Positions 14,652 to 17,647 of a stretch of DNA of 17,647 nucleotides are shown here, piece by piece (position 1 is the stretch's first letter; each line of letters starts with the position of its first letter). The notes under the pieces are model-generated. The model did no database searches, was not told where the DNA came from, and saw nothing but the letters and a program-made list of their open reading frames with translations. Position numbers and translations under genes: made by a program. Origin of the DNA: Actinomycetes bacterium (GTDB lineage: Bacteria; Actinomycetota; Aquicultoria; CAJVYJ01; JAUVQD01); contig DAOUYN010000002.1 in the NCBI GenBank assembly GCA_030666075.1, positions 1-17,647 of the forward strand. Reading direction: 5' to 3'.

Positions 14652-15188
14652 ATGTTCGCCAACAAAAACTTCCTGCTATACATCATCGGGACCGTCGTTA
14701 TCGTCGCGGCAGTCGTCGTCACGACACTAAGTCTCAATAGCGGCCCCGAGCTGATCAAGCCGCCCCCCACCACCGTCCAGGACTTGGGGCGAGCGCCGGA
14801 TTTCGCCATCAAGACCCTCGGCGGCGAACAGCTGTCTCTTAGCGACTTTCGCGGCCGACCGGTGGTCGTCAACTTCTGGGCGTCCTGGTGCGGTCCGTGC
14901 CGGGAAGAGACGCCGGACCTGGTTAAAGTCCACAAAGAATACGAGGACCGGATAGCTTTCGTCGGCATCATCAATCAGGACGAAGAGGCGGCCGTGCGCG
15001 ATTTCATCAAGGAATTCGGTATCGAATACGAGAACGGGATGGACATCGGCGGCAAATCTTCAGCCGCGTACAAGGTGACAGGAATTCCCACCACTGTCGT
15101 CATCGATGCCAAAGGCGGTCTGCGGGCGAGATGGATAGGGGCGATCCCGCCGAAAGTGCTGAGCTCGTACATCGAGGGCGTCCTATAG
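14652..15188 (+). CDS. Membrane-anchored thioredoxin-like protein (TlpA/ResA/DsbE family)
   Basis: A 178-residue protein with an N-terminal membrane anchor (about 8-28) and a redoxin/AhpC-TSA-type thioredoxin fold outside the membrane (about 45-178). The active site is C80-G-P-C83 in 'NFWASWCGPCREE', and the cis-proline is in 'VTGIPTTVVID'. The 'APDFAIKTLGGEQLSLSDF' opening and the central insertion are typical of TlpA/ResA proteins, which reduce disulfides for cytochrome c maturation or protect extracytoplasmic proteins. No cytochrome genes are nearby, so its partner is unknown. It begins 8 nt after rnr with no Shine-Dalgarno sequence. The terminal codon TAG lies at the first bases of the palindromic repeat at 15186-15250. 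Confidence 0.9.
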   Translation: MFANKNFLLYIIGTVVIVAAVVVTTLSLNSGPELIKPPPTTVQDLGRAPDFAIKTLGGEQLSLSDFRGRPVVVNFWASWCGPCREETPDLVKVHKEYEDRIAFVGIINQDEEAAVRDFIKEFGIEYENGMDIGGKSSAAYKVTGIPTTVVIDAKGGLRARWIGAIPPKVLSSYIEGVL

Positions 15189-15250
15189 TTCCAGGGACAC
15201 GTACCTAATTATTTTCTAAGGGATTAATTAGGTACGTGTCCCTGGAACTT
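15186..15250. repeat. Solo REP-like palindrome (REPIN-type hairpin) related to the RAYT ends
   Basis: The arms 15187-15211 and 15225-15249 are perfect 25-bp reverse complements around a 13-nt loop. The 20-nt stretch 15186-15205 is identical to 5763-5782 at the left end of the RAYT element, but the arms then differ (CTAATTA here, CGAACTCTC there). The left arm contains the TAG of the tlpA-like gene. The right arm encodes the last residues (VPGTRT) and TAA of the convergent glycosyltransferase. With a short TTTT after the right arm, it may also terminate plus-strand transcription. It carries no gene and is probably a non-autonomous element mobilised by a RAYT. Confidence 0.85.
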
Positions 15251-15947
15251 TTCGGTGGCGGATGGCATATGCGTACCAGTGGATATAGTGGGGCAATAAC
15301 CGCCGCACGTCGAAGTTGGATTCCCCGGTCTCCCGGTCGATCCAAGACGTCGGAACCTCAGTGATCTTGCACCCGGCCAGGTAGGCTTTGACGACTATCT
15401 CCATCCCGATCTCGAAACTGCCGGTGCTCTCTATTTCGATCTTGTCGATAAGACCGCGCGAATAGAGCTTGAAGCTATTGGTCACATCGTGAGTCGGGAT
15501 CCCGGCTAAATACCGCAGCGAGACACCCGCCACCCGCGACATTGTCCTTTTGATGAACGGCCCGCCGATCTGTTTGCCTCCGCGCATGTAACGCGAGCCG
15601 CAGACCACCTCGTAGTCTTCCAGATACTTCTGATACATGGCGTCGACCACCCCGAGATCGTCGGAGAGATCGGCCATCGTCACCACGACCGCGCCCGGAG
15701 GAGCCTTTTCCAGACCCGTCCGAATAGCCTCAAGCGCCCCGCGGCCATAAGCGTTCGGCACTAGCTCGATCTCCGGATGGGCCGGTTGTAACTGCCGCAA
15801 AACGGGGAGCGTCGTGTCGGCCTCGTCGTCATAGACGCACAAAACCCGGTGTTCGTGGGTGATCTTAGAGGTGATAGCCTCTATAAGGGCGGTGATACTC
15901 TCCGCTTCATTATAAACCGGAACGACGAGTGTCAGCGCCGTATCCAT
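15228..15947 (-). CDS. Family 2 glycosyltransferase, DPM1-like (polyprenyl-phosphate sugar transferase)
   Basis: A 239-residue GT-A fold enzyme without membrane helices. 'LTLVVPVYNEAESI' opens the nucleotide-binding half, 'YDDEAD' replaces the more usual DDGSxD, and 'MADLSDD' (91-97) supplies the metal-binding aspartates. 'GSRYMRGGKQIGG' and 'THDVTNSFKLYSR' are typical of the dolichyl-phosphate mannosyltransferase-like group, which move a sugar from a nucleotide donor to a lipid phosphate or a growing glycan. The gene follows the UDP-sugar dehydrogenase by 6 nt. Its last six residues (VPGTRT) are encoded by the repeat at 15186-15250, so the natural C-terminus has probably been replaced or extended by an element insertion. 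Sugar and acceptor are not determinable. Confidence 0.88.
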   Translation of the reverse strand: MDTALTLVVPVYNEAESITALIEAITSKITHEHRVLCVYDDEADTTLPVLRQLQPAHPEIELVPNAYGRGALEAIRTGLEKAPPGAVVVTMADLSDDLGVVDAMYQKYLEDYEVVCGSRYMRGGKQIGGPFIKRTMSRVAGVSLRYLAGIPTHDVTNSFKLYSRGLIDKIEIESTGSFEIGMEIVVKAYLAGCKITEVPTSWIDRETGESNFDVRRLLPHYIHWYAYAIRHRKVPGTRT

Positions 15948-15953
15948 GGCTGC

Positions 15954-17249
15954 CTAAAGCTGGGTGCTGAGCGTCGGTTTTGAAGGGTCCGCGGCCGGCC
16001 TGGTTTTAGTCGGCTTGACCGAGGCGGCGCTGAAACAGATCTTGTTGGTCTGAAAGAGGTTCCAGACATCACAGAACACGGCGTCGGGCTTGGCCCAAGC
16101 CACCATCTCGCCCAGGCGGTCCCGGTATTCGTCGTGATTGACAGCGACGATAACGACATCGGCCCGCTTGACGATATCTTCAAGGCTGCCGGGCTCGAGG
16201 TACGGATCGTGGAGCAGGACTTCGTGGCCGTCTTGATGGATCAGCTTCTTGAGCTTGTATGAGAGCGAATTCCGCGAATCGTCGATGTTCTTCTTGAACG
16301 ATAACCCAAGGACCGCAAAGACCTGGCGGTCGAGGTCGACGGTATCGGCTATCTTCTGGAGCAGGAAGGACGGCACGGACTCGTTTATCTTCCAGGAAGT
16401 GTATATGAGCTCGGTAAAGGGTGTTTTGCTGAGCAGAAAGAAGCCATCCTTATACAGGCATGGACCGCCCGTGAAGCCCGGAGACTTCAAGCCGCCTCGC
16501 TTGTAGCCGGTATTGACGAGCGCGACGATGTCGTGGATCTGCCGGTCGTACTGGTGGGCTATCATCATGAACTCGTTGGCCACGGCGAAATTGATATAGC
16601 GATACATGTTGCAGTAGAGCTTGGTCAGCTCCGCTGAGCGGGAATCGGTCGGCAGAACGAGATCAAGCAGCTGCTCGAAGAAGGCCGCCGCCACCGCGGT
16701 GCTCTTTTCCTCGGCGCCGCCGACTATCTGCGGTATCTCCTTTAGCTCCTCCAGGGAGTTCCCTTCGGCGATCCGCTCGGGACAGAAGGCCAGGTAGATA
16801 TCTTCACCGACCGTGAACTGCGAATTATCGTTGATATGACGCGCGATGTGTTCGGTCGTCCCCGGGGAGACCGTGCTGCGCAAAATGATAGTCGAGCCGG
16901 AGCTGAGATGCGGACACAGCCCGGAGATCACTTCTTCGATCTGCCCGTGGACCGGGTTCATGTGTTCATCTACGGGTGTGCCGAGAGTCATGATAACGTA
17001 CTTGCACTCGCTGACGACCTTCAAATCCGTGGTCGGAAAGAAACGCTTGCCGACCTCAGCCTTGAGGACCTGTTCGGCGCCCTTCTCGACAAAAGGCATC
17101 TCGCCTTTGGCTATCCCCGCGACATAATCTTCGCTGAGGTCGATTCCGTGGACCGCAAAGCCCTTGCCGGCCAAAAAGAGGCCCAACGGTAAGCCGACCC
17201 GGCCTATCCCGATAATAGCTATCTTATCGTTCGATTCTTTATCGATCAC
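15954..17249 (-). CDS. UDP-sugar 6-dehydrogenase (UDP-glucose/GDP-mannose dehydrogenase family)
   Basis: A 431-residue NAD-dependent enzyme that oxidises a nucleotide sugar at C6 to the uronic acid. The Rossmann motif GIGRVG is at 14-19, followed by the NAD-domain blocks 'TLGTPVDEHMNP' and 'LRSTVSPGTTEHI'. The central domain has 'AELTKLYCNMYRYINFAVANEF' given here only as a landmark (start 'AELTKLYCN'), and the catalytic cysteine C264 is in 'GFTGGPCLYKDGFFL'. The C-terminal UDP-binding domain has 'FAVLGLSFKKNIDDSRNS'. The GGPCLYKD form of the active site differs from the GGxCFPKD of UDP-glucose dehydrogenases, so another UDP-hexose may be the substrate. GTG 17249 starts the gene, with GGAGGTGG 5 nt upstream and a 4-nt overlap (GTGA) with the epimerase stop. 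Confidence 0.92.
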   Translation of the reverse strand: MIDKESNDKIAIIGIGRVGLPLGLFLAGKGFAVHGIDLSEDYVAGIAKGEMPFVEKGAEQVLKAEVGKRFFPTTDLKVVSECKYVIMTLGTPVDEHMNPVHGQIEEVISGLCPHLSSGSTIILRSTVSPGTTEHIARHINDNSQFTVGEDIYLAFCPERIAEGNSLEELKEIPQIVGGAEEKSTAVAAAFFEQLLDLVLPTDSRSAELTKLYCNMYRYINFAVANEFMMIAHQYDRQIHDIVALVNTGYKRGGLKSPGFTGGPCLYKDGFFLLSKTPFTELIYTSWKINESVPSFLLQKIADTVDLDRQVFAVLGLSFKKNIDDSRNSLSYKLKKLIHQDGHEVLLHDPYLEPGSLEDIVKRADVVIVAVNHDEYRDRLGEMVAWAKPDAVFCDVWNLFQTNKICFSAASVKPTKTRPAADPSKPTLSTQL

Positions 17250-17647
17250 TTAGCCACCTCCAAGAAGTTCTCCCGGATCCAATCGATGACTTCGGGCAGT
17301 TTGTCATCTAATTCGTACTTGGCCGTCCAGCCGAGGACTTCAGTCGCCTTGGTCGTATCCGGGATCCGTCTGCGGATATCGTGCTCGAAACCGGCGACGT
17401 TCTTGATCCGTAACTCCCCTTCACCGACGATGTGACCGTAGATCTTCTCGGCCAATTCCAGGACCGACGTCTCCACCGGCGAACTGATATTGAAATCTTC
17501 ATTGAGGCCGGCGGGGCTTTGCGCGGCCGTGATTATCCCGTCGGCGATATCCGATACGTGCGTGTAGCAGCGGGTCTGCCGGCCATCGCCCAAAAGCTCC
17601 AACGGATCCTGACCCATCAATATCTTCTTGGCCAGGTCGGGGATCAC
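17246..17647 (-). CDS. NAD-dependent epimerase/dehydratase (extended SDR), C-terminal part only
   Basis: The visible 133 residues are the substrate-binding C-terminal region of an extended short-chain dehydrogenase acting on nucleotide sugars: 'LLGDGRQTRCYTHVSDIADGII' begins with the conserved GDGxQTR block (given as 'GDGRQTRCYTHVSDIADG'), followed by 'NISSPVETSVLELAEKI' and 'RRRIPDTTKATEVLGW', where UDP-glucuronate decarboxylases and dTDP-glucose dehydratases have RxPDxxKA. The frame is open to the right edge, so the Rossmann and catalytic YxxxK parts lie outside the window; the GTG at the edge need not be a start. Its stop overlaps the dehydrogenase start, placing it upstream in the same operon. 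Candidate activities are UDP-glucuronate decarboxylase, UDP-glucose 4-epimerase or a 4,6-dehydratase. Confidence 0.9.
   Translation of the reverse strand: MIPDLAKKILMGQDPLELLGDGRQTRCYTHVSDIADGIITAAQSPAGLNEDFNISSPVETSVLELAEKIYGHIVGEGELRIKNVAGFEHDIRRRIPDTTKATEVLGWTAKYELDDKLPEVIDWIRENFLEVAK

Overview
This 17.6 kb stretch of a bacterial chromosome has moderately high G+C content and is densely packed, with 17 protein-coding genes, two of them cut by the window edges. No rRNA, tRNA, CRISPR array or phage genes are visible. The gene set (FtsEX with a coiled-coil M23 hydrolase, a split transketolase, RNase R, a membrane-anchored thioredoxin) and two promoters placed directly at start codons, as in leaderless transcripts, suggest a deep-branching, mostly uncultured lineage. 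Actinomycetota is my best guess, with moderate-to-low confidence; no gene here settles the taxonomy.

Positions 1-4435: a leftward, truncated NicO/UreH-type nickel transporter diverges from a transketolase C-terminal subunit that has no N-terminal partner beside it. A promoter then precedes ftsE-ftsX and a secreted coiled-coil M23 endopeptidase. This is the classic module in which an ATP-driven FtsEX complex activates a cell-wall hydrolase at division. Positions 4439-5760: a carboxyl-terminal processing protease (S41) with its own extended -10 promoter.

Positions 5766-6576: a RAYT (REP-associated tyrosine transposase) gene enclosed by a perfect 25-bp inverted repeat. The same repeat core returns about 9 kb away at 15186-15250 as a gene-free 25-bp-stem hairpin, so the window holds both a REP-like element and its probable mobiliser. 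Both copies sit at gene ends and supply coding sequence or stop codons to neighbouring genes.

Positions 6577-11807 (minus strand) form a tightly overlapping signalling operon, in transcription order: a single-domain Rcp1-like response regulator, a REC-GGDEF diguanylate cyclase, a 1014-residue sensor kinase (extracytoplasmic sensor, GAF, two PAS, HisKA, HATPase), and a membrane-anchored PstS-like phosphate-binding-fold protein. Adjacent genes overlap by 4, 4 and about 23 nt. The PstS-like subunit lacks a transporter and may be a sensory partner of the kinase.

Positions 11999-15188: an unrecognised small acidic-tailed protein (minus) diverges from rnr (RNase R), which is followed by a TlpA/ResA-like thioredoxin whose probable promoter overlaps the rnr stop codon. 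Positions 15228-17647 (minus): a sugar-nucleotide operon of a partial NAD-dependent epimerase, a UDP-sugar dehydrogenase and a DPM1-like glycosyltransferase, probably for a surface glycan.
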